In this document: positions 1-9,355 of the stretch, in pieces
How positions within the stretch are numbered: position 1 is the first letter of the stretch
How the letters are laid out: the number at the start of each line of letters is the position of its first letter
Assembly (NCBI RefSeq): GCF_019649055.1
Contig: NW_026570268.1
Location: 248,001-312,000, forward strand
DNA: 64,000 nucleotides
Source of the DNA: Paramacrobiotus metropolitanus
Lineage: Eukaryota > Tardigrada > Eutardigrada > Parachela > Macrobiotidae
Direction: 5' to 3'
The notes under the pieces: model-generated
What the model saw: only the letters and a program-made list of their open reading frames with translations
Databases searched by the model: none
What the model was told of the DNA's origin: nothing
Program-made: the position numbers and the translations under genes

Positions 1-1
1 C

Positions 2-157
2 GGCGCTCTGGTGGCACAATTTAAGTGCACGCTGGCTGTCACGGCCAACGGTATCCGGTTGATCGCCGGGGGTCTCCCGCTGGATATGAACTCCTACAAG
101 TCCGACCACAACATCGCCGACGCCGGCTTGAAGGTGTGGCCGCACATATGGTATTGA
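2..157 (+). CDS. PA2G4: 3' end of a PA2G4/EBP1 gene (partial)
   Basis: The open frame from base 2 reads ALVAQFK, then SYKSD and AGLK. These match the end of the pita-bread fold of PA2G4/EBP1 (ALVAQFKFT, LYKSE, AELKAL), a methionine-aminopeptidase-like protein without peptidase activity that binds RNA and ribosomes. The upstream part lies outside the window. Read straight through, the frame stops at TGA 155-157 after VWPHIWY, so the lysine-rich tail usual for the family is missing. A GT at 134 just after AGLK, with an AG at 190-191, would form a 58-nt intron and keep the frame open into the next exon. The family call is firm; which 3' end is used is open. Confidence 0.75.
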   Translation, partial: GALVAQFKCTLAVTANGIRLIAGGLPLDMNSYKSDHNIADAGLKVWPHIWY

Positions 158-191
158 CATTGTCACTGGTCTGATGCTAGTCGTTTAACAG

Positions 192-449
192 GGGGCAGCC
201 GACGGAAAGAAGCCGGCTAGCAGTTGGCGCGGACGGCCTAAGAAAGGCGAAACATTCCCGATCGAGATGTTCAAGGCAACGCTCCCGTCTCCCAAACCAC
301 GCGGGAAGCGTTATTCGTTCGCTGAACGAACTGAGACGGCCGCATTAGTTCGCCAGTATCGCGGATCCATGCAATGGGTCGCGAATTACTTGGGCGTAGC
401 CATCCGCACTATCAAACGATGGATAAAAATTAAGTTGCCGATAGAGTAA
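192..449 (+). CDS. Exon with AT-hook and helix-turn-helix, in phase with PA2G4
   Basis: The frame after the acceptor tttaacag opens with GAADGKKPASSW and a textbook AT-hook core (WRGRPKKG). A helix-turn-helix region follows, SFAERTETAALVRQY to LGVAIRTIKRWIK, of the kind found at the N terminus of pipsqueak/Brinker-like proteins and many DDE transposases. It ends in TAA at 447-449. It is in phase with the PA2G4 frame if the 58-nt intron 134-191 is removed, which would give PA2G4 a DNA-binding tail. It could equally be a leftover of a transposase or another gene. The AT-hook is seen directly; the fusion is inference. Confidence 0.5.
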   Translation, partial: GAADGKKPASSWRGRPKKGETFPIEMFKATLPSPKPRGKRYSFAERTETAALVRQYRGSMQWVANYLGVAIRTIKRWIKIKLPIE

Positions 450-807
450 CAATCGCACTCGTCTGTGGTGTAATTATACGGAGTTTCTTGTGTGCCGCGC
501 AGGCGCAGCCCGTGGGTTCGTCTCACTCTGATGTAGATCGGCCTGATATTCATGCAAAATGCTTTCTACACTTTGTTCTTCCTTTTTATTAAGCACCCAA
601 GTAGAAAGAGTTGGTTTTTAATCGGTAAACTGAATTTGAAGAGAACTTCCCAAAAAAATTCGCAGCAGAGCAAAATCACGTTGCACACTGGAAGGCTGCC
701 ATTTGTTCACCACGGGAAGCGTTGAAATTCGTAGTTTTTAAGTTTTCAGTTCATTTATTTTTGTTAACTGTTTCAATAAGTGAAAAGCAAACAAAACGCG
801 TCCGCAC
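450..807. other. No gene seen between converging genes
   Basis: This spacer separates the PA2G4-side exon (+) from the last Prp8 exon (-). I see no long frame with family signal on either strand. In particular the Jab1/MPN domain that should follow the last Prp8 exon is not here. Confidence 0.6.
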
Positions 808-1878
808 CGATGGCGCGGACGCGCCACTCGGCGCGCGAGGAGAACCACTGCGTCTCGTAGTTGGACGTCGTCGTCGTCACGATGGCGTCGCCGGACTTCG
901 TGGTGGTCTTCGTTGCGACAGCGGTTAAATTGGACTGCTCGCGCGTCTGCTTCTCGATCTCGGCAATCTGCTGGCGCTGCGCCGAGGAGGCGGAGATCTC
1001 CATGCCGAGGATGATGTCGCGGATCTCCGACTGCGTCAGCGAGGCCACGTTCCCGTTCTTCTTCCCGTAATCAGCCACAATCACGTCGTTCAACGCCACT
1101 TCCACCTGCACAAAATTTCACATTGATTTACATACATTAATGCATCAGGATATCATGATAAATAATAAGAAAGTAAATATACAAAAACAAATACGGAAAA
1201 TAATCAGCAATAATATTATAAAATGCTTATGCAACGACCTTGATCCATTGTTCGTCGGTGAGCGTGGGCCAGATGTGCGGCTCGGTGATGGTGGTCTTGT
1301 CCGGCTTGAGCACCACCTTGGTCCGCTCCGTGTTGACATGCAGCGCGCGTAAAATCAGGACCAAACGCGAAAAGGCGGTGTAGGAGGAGATGTTCTTCAG
1401 CCAGTCGTCGTAGAGGTTGAACAAGACCATCTGCAGCTCGGTGGCCCTCAGCACCATGTCGCCCAGCTGCTCCACCTTCAGCACCGACTGAAAGGGCAGC
1501 TGCAGTTCACTGCCCTTGATGACATACGTTGGGGAAGTCCAGAAGATGCACTTCCAACGGGTCCAGCACGCCCGTGCGCGTCACGATGATCTGCTCGGGC
1601 TGCTCCTCCACCGGCAGCGAGCGGATCAGCGCCGCCACTTCCTCGGCCGTCTTCCACTTGACTAACTGACCCAGACGCTTCTGCCCGGCCCACACCGAAG
1701 TATGGATCACCTAAACACGGGATATTATTACGTTTGAACTGACAAAATTTACAAAAAAGTTTCCAAATTCCAAGGAAAAATTCAAAATAAAAAAGACGGA
1801 AACTTAATCTTAATAATTTACCAAAATTCTATTAAATGTGATACCAAAATTACCAGGAATTTAACTGACAATTTAAAG

Positions 1879-3849
1879 ATGATGTTTCCAGGACATCCCG
1901 GTTTTTATGTGCCTAATCAGCAGTTTCAGCAGGGCAACATGTCGGGTGTGATGTCCGTCCTGCCAAATTGGACGGCTTTTCCGCAACAAATGGCTGCGTA
2001 CTACCCGCCGCCGGCGATGACGCCCCAGATGTTCCCACAAGCACCACCACTGTATCAGCTAATGATGCAGCCGCAAATCATGGCGGCACATCAGGCACCG
2101 CCGTTTCCCAAGCTAGAGCCGAATATCTCTGGCCAGGCTCATCAAGGCGATCAGCCAGGAAACAGCGGTGAACCGTTGCCGCCGGGCACAGAAAGACCAG
2201 TTAGTATCCGGTCAGCCTCGGCAATCTCTCCGTTAAGATCGCCGCGCCCAGTCTTCAGCCCATCAGGGCCGGAGCGGACACAGAACGGTGAACCGTTACC
2301 GCCTGGAACAGAAAGACCGATATCCATTCAGTCGGCCCTGGCACCAGCGCCATTACGATCGCCGCGGCCGAATTCCAGCCCGCGAGGGCCAACACCAGGA
2401 ACCAGCGGTGAGCCACAGCCGCCGGGCACAGAAGGACTGATTGGTAATCAGCCCGCTCCAGTATGGATGCCACCGCAGTTCCCACGGCCAAACTTCAGCC
2501 CGCGGCCACCGACGCCGCGACAGAGCGAGTACGTGGCGGAATTCCCACGATCGCCGAGGCCAGGATTGGTCCCAGTACCGCAATCGGCGACCATCACTCC
2601 AAGCGAAACTCAACAGCCGGACCACAATAGAGACGTGGCAAACGAACTGGTAAATGACTCACACCCGTTACTGGACCATCAGTACGAAACTGTTACGCCA
2701 GAGCCTCAAGATGATGCGGCCGGGAACGTGGGAAAAAGCCCCAGCCCCATGAGAAGCGAACAGTCGACCGAATATTCGACTGAACCGCCGACCAGAACCC
2801 CCGTGCAGAGCCCCAGTCCCGTGAGAACCGATCGGCCGAATGATTATTACTCACCGGCGTCACCGAAAGAACGTAGTTCTCAGAGCGTATACGAAGGTGC
2901 AATGGACATAGATTCTTCACCGCTTTCGACCGTGGGAAAAACCGTGGATACCGTGGGAACCGAACAGTCGACCGAATGTTTCACTAAGTCGCGGATCTCA
3001 CCACGGCCGAATTGTGACCAGCAGCCCGTGAACGACCGGGCGAGCGAGACAAAAACTCCACCTGCATTGAGAATTGACCACGGTACGAGCAGTTCCCATG
3101 ATCTCGAAAAGCTGGCAAAATGCTACGAAGCCAACCAGCAAGGCCGAATTTTGGTTGACAAGATAAAACGGCCAAAACGTGTATCAGCATGGGTCAAAAC
3201 CAGCACTTGGTATCCGCCAAACGAGGAAGACTGCGAACCAGCTGAAGAAATCGACGCTATGCAGACCGAAGCTTTGGAGCCGGAGGCAGACGATAGCAAA
3301 GCTGCCACACCGAAGTCTGTGCGAGCGGACCGCTTCGAGTCTTCCCCTGACGACGATGACGAAAAACGCGAAACCCCAAAGGAATACAGCTAGTCCAGCG
3401 CCAGTAGGACGACTGCCTCCTCGGAAAGCGTTGCGAAACGTCCAACTGTCAGTAAGACGACCAAAGCGATCGGACAAAATCTTTCGGGTGCGCAGGCCGC
3501 AGACGACTGTTTCGACAGAGTAGTCGATGAAGAATTGCCGGTCGGGGAAGACATCAAACCGAAGAAAGAAAATCCCGACCCCCTCTTGGATATCTTCGAC
3601 ATGAGCGCAATGATTAAAAGCGTCAAGTCAAAGATCACGAAGGCCAAATACGGAAAAGTCCCGCTTAATGTTCCCTTGAGAGAAGAACTCAAGGCGTACT
3701 TACGCAGCGTAGAATATCAGCTATCACTCGCCATGTTTAGTCGTGTCGTTGAACACGGATTGAATCATGGAGACTTCATTGTGTACCACGAAGGGTGGAA
3801 TCCCAAACCGCAACTGAAGTTCCCAACAAAAAGGGAACCTCATCAGTAA
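1879..3849 (+). CDS. Unrecognised disordered protein, frame interrupted once by TAG
   Basis: From ATG 1879 the frame runs 504 codons to TAG 3391-3393, then stays open in the same frame for 151 more codons to TAA 3847. The first part is Gln/Pro-rich (PNQQFQQG, YYPPPAMTP), then carries three copies of a ~45-aa repeat built on GEPLPPGTERP and SPRPxFSP, then Ser/Thr/Pro-rich acidic sequence. The part after TAG is different: a compact, possibly helical segment (LLDIFDMSAMIKSVKSKI to HGDFIVYHEGW) that resembles a winged-helix fold. The cluster lies wholly inside the largest Prp8 intron, on the opposite strand. I know no family for it. The single stop could be decay, readthrough or spliced out. Confidence 0.45.
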
Positions 3850-4474
3850 AAATCAAGACGACGCCAGACTGCAAGTGGAAAGAACTATCCAAGAATCGGC
3901 CAACCCCCGTGGATCGACGTTGCTTCAGATAGCGCGTTTCAGAAATGCAGTATATGAGAATGGGCGTGGGAACCTGAAGACCATACAGACAGGATCCCAG
4001 AAGATTCTTCAGTGCCTTGTGAAAGAGCAGTTGTATTGCACAACGAATGTCAACCGTGGATTCAGCATTCGTTATACGATGAACGAGTTCATCCCTTCCG
4101 AAGTGGCAAAGAGCATGCACAACCGCGAGAGCTACAATGAAGACATTCACGGTCCCAGCAGAGTAACTGAAACGAAAAACGCTCCCGCCAGACAAACTGG
4201 TGCGAAGCGTAACACGGACACAGACCGGGACCCAAATAAGTCCCGATTGTCTGGTTCGGCAGAAGAGCCCAGCACCTCGGCAGGCCCTGACCGGTCGACA
4301 TCGTCACGAAGTGAACAGAGTAGCAGCCCCGAGGAAACACCGAGAAAATCTCGACCCGCGGCGGTAAAGTCGACGAAAAGCGACTTCGACCATCTGTTCT
4401 GGCAGTGGACCAGGGAGACAATCGATGATCTGGTCACTCAAATGGTTCGGCAAAAAGAGCAAGAGAAGTTCTAA
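3817..4474 (+). CDS. Unrecognised ORF with linker-histone-like winged helix
   Basis: The frame is open from just after a stop near 3814, overlaps the end of the previous ORF by about 33 bases in the +1 frame, and closes at TAA 4472. The N-terminal ~80 residues (SANPRGSTLLQIARFRN to GSQKILQCLVKEQLY and FSIRYTM) look like an H15/winged-helix domain: a helix, a GS-led turn, a second helix and a strand pair. A Ser/Arg-rich disordered tail follows, ending in DDLVTQMVRQKEQEKF. No Met lies near the start, which suggests continuation from the preceding ORF by splicing, frameshifting or an indel. The fold assignment is by eye only. Confidence 0.35.
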
Positions 4475-4926
4475 CATATCCCACGGTTTCCAACATTGTT
4501 AAGGAGATGCGGCAAGCACAACCCCGAGCGAAACCTCCGAATAAGGCGATTGTCAGCGACTATCTGAACCGCGCATACGAGAATCACTGGATCGTGCGAC
4601 GGTATAACGAAAATACGGAAGCTTATTACGAGCTTGCACCGAAAACCATAGAAGCAGGTCCTCGATTTTCGTCAGGCGAAGACTGGATGCATTTTACAAG
4701 AATGGCTATCCGCTCTATCGGTCATCCAGATGGTGCAACTATGCGCGAAATACTGCAGTACCTGGTATGGCATTACCAGATGTTCTGCTCCGATTCCCCA
4801 GGCGCAGATGATTACCGGGATTTGGAAATCCGCATTGAACATACGCTAAAGCTTATGGAAAATGACGGAGAGCTGTTGCCGCCGCAGAAGGAAGGCAAAA
4901 CTCCACGTTATCGTGTTGGCCGATGA
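4428..4926 (+). CDS. Unrecognised ORF with two winged-helix-like segments
   Basis: The frame is open from 4428, with the first ATG at 4507, to TGA 4924. Two similar blocks are visible: NIVKEMRQ to DYLNRAYENHWIVRRYN, and FTRMAIRSIG with ATMREILQYLVWHY to LENDGEL-type sequence ending in YRVGR. Both have the helix-helix-wing layout of linker-histone/SAMD1-like winged helices. It overlaps the end of the previous ORF in another frame, so the two may be one interrupted protein. A 191-nt ORF-poor gap follows before the next ORF. Confidence 0.35.
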
Positions 4927-5117
4927 TTTTCCCACGACTGACTAGGCAAAATACTCTGGTCACAACATTACCAAATTGAAACACGGAAGACAAAATATTC
5001 TTACCGTAGCCAACCGTACAAAACAGCCAGACAAAATACTATGGGAACTATAACATTAAGTCTATAGCAAAATATCTATGACCAAAGTTGCAAAAATGTT
5101 TATTATGTTTGCAGTGT
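4927..5117 (+). other. Intron-like gap in the nested ORF cluster
   Basis: There is no open frame here. The stretch repeats short GGCAAAATA/GACAAAATA words also found in the 3' repeat region at 7.6-8.6 kb, and ends in a good acceptor (tttattatgtttgcag) directly before the Cys-rich frame. It may be an intron, though a matching donor is not obvious. Confidence 0.35.
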
Positions 5118-5570
5118 GAAATGAACCCCGAACGATTGCACGACCGGAACTGTGCCGCCTGTCGAGATAACAGCCGGAATGCCCGCTACGGTGAGAAGTT
5201 CCCATGCATGAAATGCTTCACCGCGCGGGAGAACAACCGTGACAGCAAACGGGACGCCATGTACTATGAAGCCGTCCGTGGGAACCCCGACGCCTACTTG
5301 AAACTGGTCAAGAACGACGAGTTCCAGAAACTGATGAAGCCACAGCAGTCGCGATTGTGCGACTTGGCTATGGAACGTGCGGCCCGCAAAGAAGGAGGTT
5401 GGGAAAAGTTCCCACTTTCGCCGGCCACGTATGACCAGATTGTTGGCAATCGGGCTGGCTCCAGTCACATGCAGTTCCAAGTCCCGGCACTGTCCACTCT
5501 GAAGCCGCCGGACGAAGCGCTGATGGCCAGCCTTCTACAAGATGACATGGATAGCGTCCTACTGCAATGA
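5088..5570 (+). CDS. Unrecognised small Cys-rich protein, ends in TGA in frame with next ORF
   Basis: The 160-codon frame carries CLLCLQC, then CAAC and CMKC pairs within the first ~45 residues, a likely zinc-binding knot. A helical region (YYEAVRGNPDAYLKLVKND) and a C-terminal tail ending in DSVLLQ follow. The TGA at 5568-5570 is the only stop between it and the following ORF, which continues in the same frame (FIEKIHRN). If the acceptor at 5117 is real, translation would enter at CEMNPERL rather than at the ATG. I know no family. Confidence 0.4.
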   Translation: MQKCLLCLQCEMNPERLHDRNCAACRDNSRNARYGEKFPCMKCFTARENNRDSKRDAMYYEAVRGNPDAYLKLVKNDEFQKLMKPQQSRLCDLAMERAARKEGGWEKFPLSPATYDQIVGNRAGSSHMQFQVPALSTLKPPDEALMASLLQDDMDSVLLQ

Positions 5571-5594
5571 TTCATCGAAAAGATCCATCGGAAC

Positions 5595-7331
5595 ATGCAG
5601 ATGAAGCCGCGCGACCTTGCGGCTCAGCATGCCGGAATGAAAGCTATCGAAGAGATCGAACGAGCATTGTGTGAACCGCCACAGAAACGCCGCGAGACAC
5701 TGCAGAAGTTTCAGGCGATGGCGAGTGGAAACAGTGGCCCATCTTCATCAAGCATGCTGGCGCCGGTGGCACGCCTTTCTGGGATTGAGCCCTTTAAGAA
5801 GCCGTTCACGCGACCCAGAGCGCCTTCTCCGCCGCGAGACTACGGATCCTCGGACGAATATACCGGCCCACTGAAAATGAGTGCTATGTACTATTACACT
5901 CAGGGCCCAGGTGGGCAACAACCGTCTCATTCGCGGAACTCCGATGTCTTGGCCCCGACAGATGCCCGCCACCCGATCGGTCGTAATCGGAGCCCGGAAG
6001 ACGCGCGCCAACATATTAGCCGTCAGAGAACCGGACAGATGCAGCAACTGGCACCAGGCCTGTACACCGCGCCATGTTTGCTGGGCTGCGCGTTTGCTGA
6101 TGAGCGTAAAGCACTGGCGCAGAGTGCTCATAGTAGCCAGCAGAATCGGGACGGAAGTTCCTCTGGCTCCTCGGGACGATCGGCAAAGCGTGACGGTAGC
6201 CTTGTTGTGGATACAGAGCGTTCACAAAAGAACGCGCGGCGTGTGAAATCAGAAGCCCACAACATCAGTGTGGAAATTCCCACGGCCGTACGCGGGCCAG
6301 AAATGATGGATATGAGCGATGATGATGTAGCGGAAACCGACGGGGATGCGAGTGCCCCGACTTTTCGCATCGCAGCTCCACGACAGCTGGCTGAAACCAT
6401 CCGTGGACGGCTAAACTTTTCCGTCACTGCCACGCCAAAAATCGAAGAATTGCTACTGAATCTGCAGCAAGTGTTGGACGTGACCGGATACGCAAAGTTT
6501 TTTGCTTATAAAAAGTATGCCAACATGACGTTCACCGACTACAAGGCCGAACATTTCTGCGCAAAGCGCGGGTGCGGTCTCCCTTGTGCGCTGGATGAAA
6601 GCGGAATGGACCTCCCTATGGTAGCGCCGAGCTGGATGCAGTTATCACAGCTTCCCATTAATATCTGCCCGAAAGACAGGGTGAAGTACGTGTATCAGTT
6701 TGTTCACCCTGGAGCTCACTGCGCCATGACCTATGTTGCCGCCAGAGCAGCGGTCGGTCTACTGGACAAACCAGTAACGGGCGAGGAAATCCAGAACGGC
6801 TGGACACGTGAGGCAGCGCTGCAATACGCATTGGCTGCACGTTTGGGACACCACGTTTCTCATTGGACATTATGGTCGGCCGATCGCAATCGGACACTCC
6901 CAACGAACCTGCGGCCGATTGTATTCCAACTCGGACTGCCGCCGAATGACTGGCTCGCAGCCCAGGAAGTTGCTCACTGCCTTCGGGCCATCAAAAACCA
7001 CACCGACGCTTATCAATATGGCTTGGCCCATGACGAGTACGACCATGTCGACGAGTTTTTGAAATGGACAATCGGCCACCGTCGAGAGATTGATATGTCG
7101 AAAGACATCAAGACGGTAAAGCTGAAGGTCATGAAGACCGCACCTGTGACGACTGACACTGGGGGAACGGACGAATCTCGTCAGCCCTCTGCAACCCAGA
7201 ATCACGTGACTGGACGAGAAAAACCGGAAGAAAGGTATGAGCTCGACCTTCACGCCGGAAATGACTTCGACAACGAGGGAGACAGCCGCGGGTCTGGCTC
7301 GAAATCCGGCGGAACTCGAAGGCGAAAGTAA
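5595..7331 (+). CDS. Unrecognised 578-aa protein, largest intact ORF of the nested cluster
   Basis: The ATG at 5595 begins MQMKPRDLAAQHAG. Residues ~1-50 are helical; ~50-270 are Ser/Gln/Arg-rich and disordered with an acidic patch (DMSDDDVAETDGD). Residues ~270-480 form an apparently globular core with spaced Cys/His (HFCAKRGCGLPC, HPGAHC) and Trp (WTLWSADRN, PPNDWLAAQEVAHC). The tail is charged and ends in GGTRRRK. No catalytic motif or known family is recognised. It ends in TAA 7329-7331 and is followed by repeat-rich DNA. RTGGGAA motifs occur inside the coding part at several places and in different codon phases. Confidence 0.5.
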   Translation: MQMKPRDLAAQHAGMKAIEEIERALCEPPQKRRETLQKFQAMASGNSGPSSSSMLAPVARLSGIEPFKKPFTRPRAPSPPRDYGSSDEYTGPLKMSAMYYYTQGPGGQQPSHSRNSDVLAPTDARHPIGRNRSPEDARQHISRQRTGQMQQLAPGLYTAPCLLGCAFADERKALAQSAHSSQQNRDGSSSGSSGRSAKRDGSLVVDTERSQKNARRVKSEAHNISVEIPTAVRGPEMMDMSDDDVAETDGDASAPTFRIAAPRQLAETIRGRLNFSVTATPKIEELLLNLQQVLDVTGYAKFFAYKKYANMTFTDYKAEHFCAKRGCGLPCALDESGMDLPMVAPSWMQLSQLPINICPKDRVKYVYQFVHPGAHCAMTYVAARAAVGLLDKPVTGEEIQNGWTREAALQYALAARLGHHVSHWTLWSADRNRTLPTNLRPIVFQLGLPPNDWLAAQEVAHCLRAIKNHTDAYQYGLAHDEYDHVDEFLKWTIGHRREIDMSKDIKTVKLKVMKTAPVTTDTGGTDESRQPSATQNHVTGREKPEERYELDLHAGNDFDNEGDSRGSGSKSGGTRRRK

Positions 7332-7459
7332 ACTGTTACGATTACCGAGTGGGAAACAAGCGTGTATCTGTGTGACCAAATATTCACGCGGAACCGCTGA
7401 GCAATTAGGTCCCCAGATCGGATAACTTTTGCAGTATCTTATGTCGAACAGGTGCAGTG

Positions 7460-7594
7460 GTGAGAAAGCTCAGTTGACGACCGTGAGAATGTTGTAGAGT
7501 GACGATTGAAACTTGATTAAAGGATGGTGAGAAAGCTCAGTTGACGACCGTGAGAATGTTGTAGAGTGACAATTGAAACTTGATTAAAGGATGG
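7460..7594 (+). repeat. 67-bp tandem duplication
   Basis: Two copies of a 67-bp unit, starting near 7461 and 7528, differ at one base (gacgattg against gacaattg). Each carries GTGAGAA twice, so the motif density of the region is partly raised by this duplication. The near identity points to a recent event. Confidence 0.9.
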
Positions 7595-8615
7595 GAACTT
7601 CTGTCTGGCCAAATATCCAAACAGCCCACACGTTGACCTTTAGTCAGGGACATTGTACAATCCAAAATACGATTGTCTTTGTCAAAGGAGAACGCAGGTC
7701 AGAGAATCGGGAAGTCGCAGGCATTCGATGGGCAGCCCCATCAAACTGTAGAATTGTAGGGTGTAATTCATAGGGGAAACAGTCAGAACGGAGAGAAGTA
7801 GGCGGATATCAAATCTCCAGTATTCATTGTTAAATGTTTACGGAAACCCGGCTGGTGAACAGGGAATACTGACTGGCAAAATACCCACCTCAGTCCCATA
7901 CGTTTATTCGTCAGCCGACGATGTTCACACGACTCAAAATATGGTCGTTGAGCATACTCACTTTACTGCTGGAGATCGTAACTGCCAACGAAATGGTTTT
8001 CGAGTGGAAGTCCGGCCGCGAAATCTCCCGATTATGGACAAGGGGATCCTGTCTGGCAAAATAACCAGCGCAGCCCCGAACTTCAGTCCATTTTCGGCAG
8101 TGTTGTTGCGATCCAAAATACGATCACACAAGGATTAACCCTTATAGGATGAAGAGAAGCGGTCGGTGCGAAAGTATGAGATTAGCAGTTGAGTTTATGG
8201 ACGTGGAAAAGAAAGAATTCCCACCGTGGGAACCATCCCTGATATGCCGCGAGAACAGTATACTTGATGTACTGTACATCGAAATCGCATAACCGATGCG
8301 CCATAAATAGTGCGTATAAAGTGAATGGTGGGAACCAGCGTTCTCAGCATGGAAACCGCACGCGCGATTACTGTCAGAACGGCGTATACGCCTTAACATG
8401 GGAACTACACACTATGGGAACTATTTTGTATACCGTGAGAACTACGCGCATAGTTAACGGTGAGAACTACGTACATAATGTACCGTGAGAAAATGGAAGT
8501 TCTCGGTTCATGGACACGGGAATACTGCCTGGCAAAATAACCGGCGCAGCCCCATACGTCAGTCCTGTAGCCGAAAGTGCTGAGGTGGTCCCAAATAAGA
8601 TCACATAGCAATTCA
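7595..8615 (+). repeat. Four dispersed copies of an ~85-bp degenerate unit
   Basis: Copies start near 7600, 7868, 8050 and 8527. Each begins with CTGGCMAAATA (CTGGCAAAATA in the last three), passes through AGCCC or AGTCCC and a TCAGTC-like block, and ends with a CAAAATAYGRTC or CAAATAAGATC word about 75-85 bp later. Short relatives lie at 4945 and 5020. Between the copies are the GTGAGAAC and GTGGGAAC clusters. There is no coding signal. The layout looks like a repeat-built regulatory or terminal region of the ORF cluster. Confidence 0.6.
8218..8232. promoter_or_regulatory. Head-to-head TTCCCAC-C-GTGGGAA pair
   Basis: Two 7-bp motifs face each other with one base between, so the 15-mer is palindromic apart from its centre. 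Paired inverted CSL sites are known in Notch targets but with wider spacing (about 15-17 bp), so a classical CSL dimer is unlikely here. A dimeric factor binding the palindrome would fit better. Confidence 0.45.
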
Positions 8616-9355
8616 GACTCTGATGTATCCATTGGGAATAGTTCTTACACCATGAGAACTACATACACTTACCGTGGGAAAGTAGTAATTCACCAAAATA
8701 TGTGAGTTTACTGCAACTTACATTAATTCCGCGGACGCTATGACTTTTAAAACCGCGTCTGCCGATGCTTCAGTTGACCACTTAGTCAATTGTATCAGCA
8801 TCGCCAGGGAAGGAGAGAACCCTCTCGTCCATTACGGACCAGTGCTTCCCATTCCCATACAGACACCACCGCACTGTGAGCGTGCTGAATTGTGATGAGA
8901 AAATTTGGTTTGGTGACAGATGGTGAGCCGGAAATACCGGACGGTGATTGTTTTGGACCGCACGCGTAAGCAAAAAGAGCGTTGTAACGCGGTGCAGTGA
9001 AATGGTGATGGAGAAGGATCTGGATAAGCCCCGTGGATATTCAAGTCCAAGGAGATCCTAGTCTCAAGTTTACTTTTGTTGCTCATTAGCACTTTGCTCA
9101 TTAATGATTCTCATAGATTTAACAGATCTCATGACATTTTTCTACTTACTTTTGCTCACTAAACTTGCCAAAGAAATGGGTGATTTTTATGTTTTTTTTT
9201 ATTTCCTTTGTATAACAGAATTTTTAGTTTAATTGACAGCAGATCCGCACAGAACAGAAGAGGAGAAGAGAAAGGAAAGCCAACACTACGGAGGTCAACG
9301 CAAGCGGATCCCACCAGGCAAGTAATCCGGAATCCCAAATATGATTCCGTGGGAA

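Larger units (their letters stand above)
1879..9355. promoter_or_regulatory. Dense cluster of RTGGGAA / GTGAGAA motifs (CSL/Su(H)-like)
   Basis: By hand count RTGGGAA occurs about 26 times on either strand (for example 2032, 2479, 2542, 2728, 2932, 2953, 3966, 4929, 5278, 5409, 6277, 7349, 8218, 8226, 8328, 8398, 8414, 8674, 9349), and GTGAGAA about 8 more (for example 7483, 7550, 8435, 8460, 8485). About two RTGGGAA would be expected in 7.5 kb of random DNA. Many are preceded by C, giving CGTGGGAA or CGTGAGAA, the known consensus YGTGRGAA of the Notch effector CSL/Su(H)/RBP-J. They lie in ORFs and non-coding parts alike. Binding by CSL, or by a protein of the cluster, is inference. Confidence 0.5.

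Noticed and set aside
5595-7331. Retroviral or large-DNA-virus polymerase, integrase or capsid protein
   Set aside because: No DDE, YxDD, HHCC or jelly-roll signature could be seen; the protein stays unassigned.
8218-8232. Classical paired CSL site (SPS) of Notch targets
   Set aside because: The two motifs are one base apart, whereas known SPS pairs are about 15-17 bp apart.
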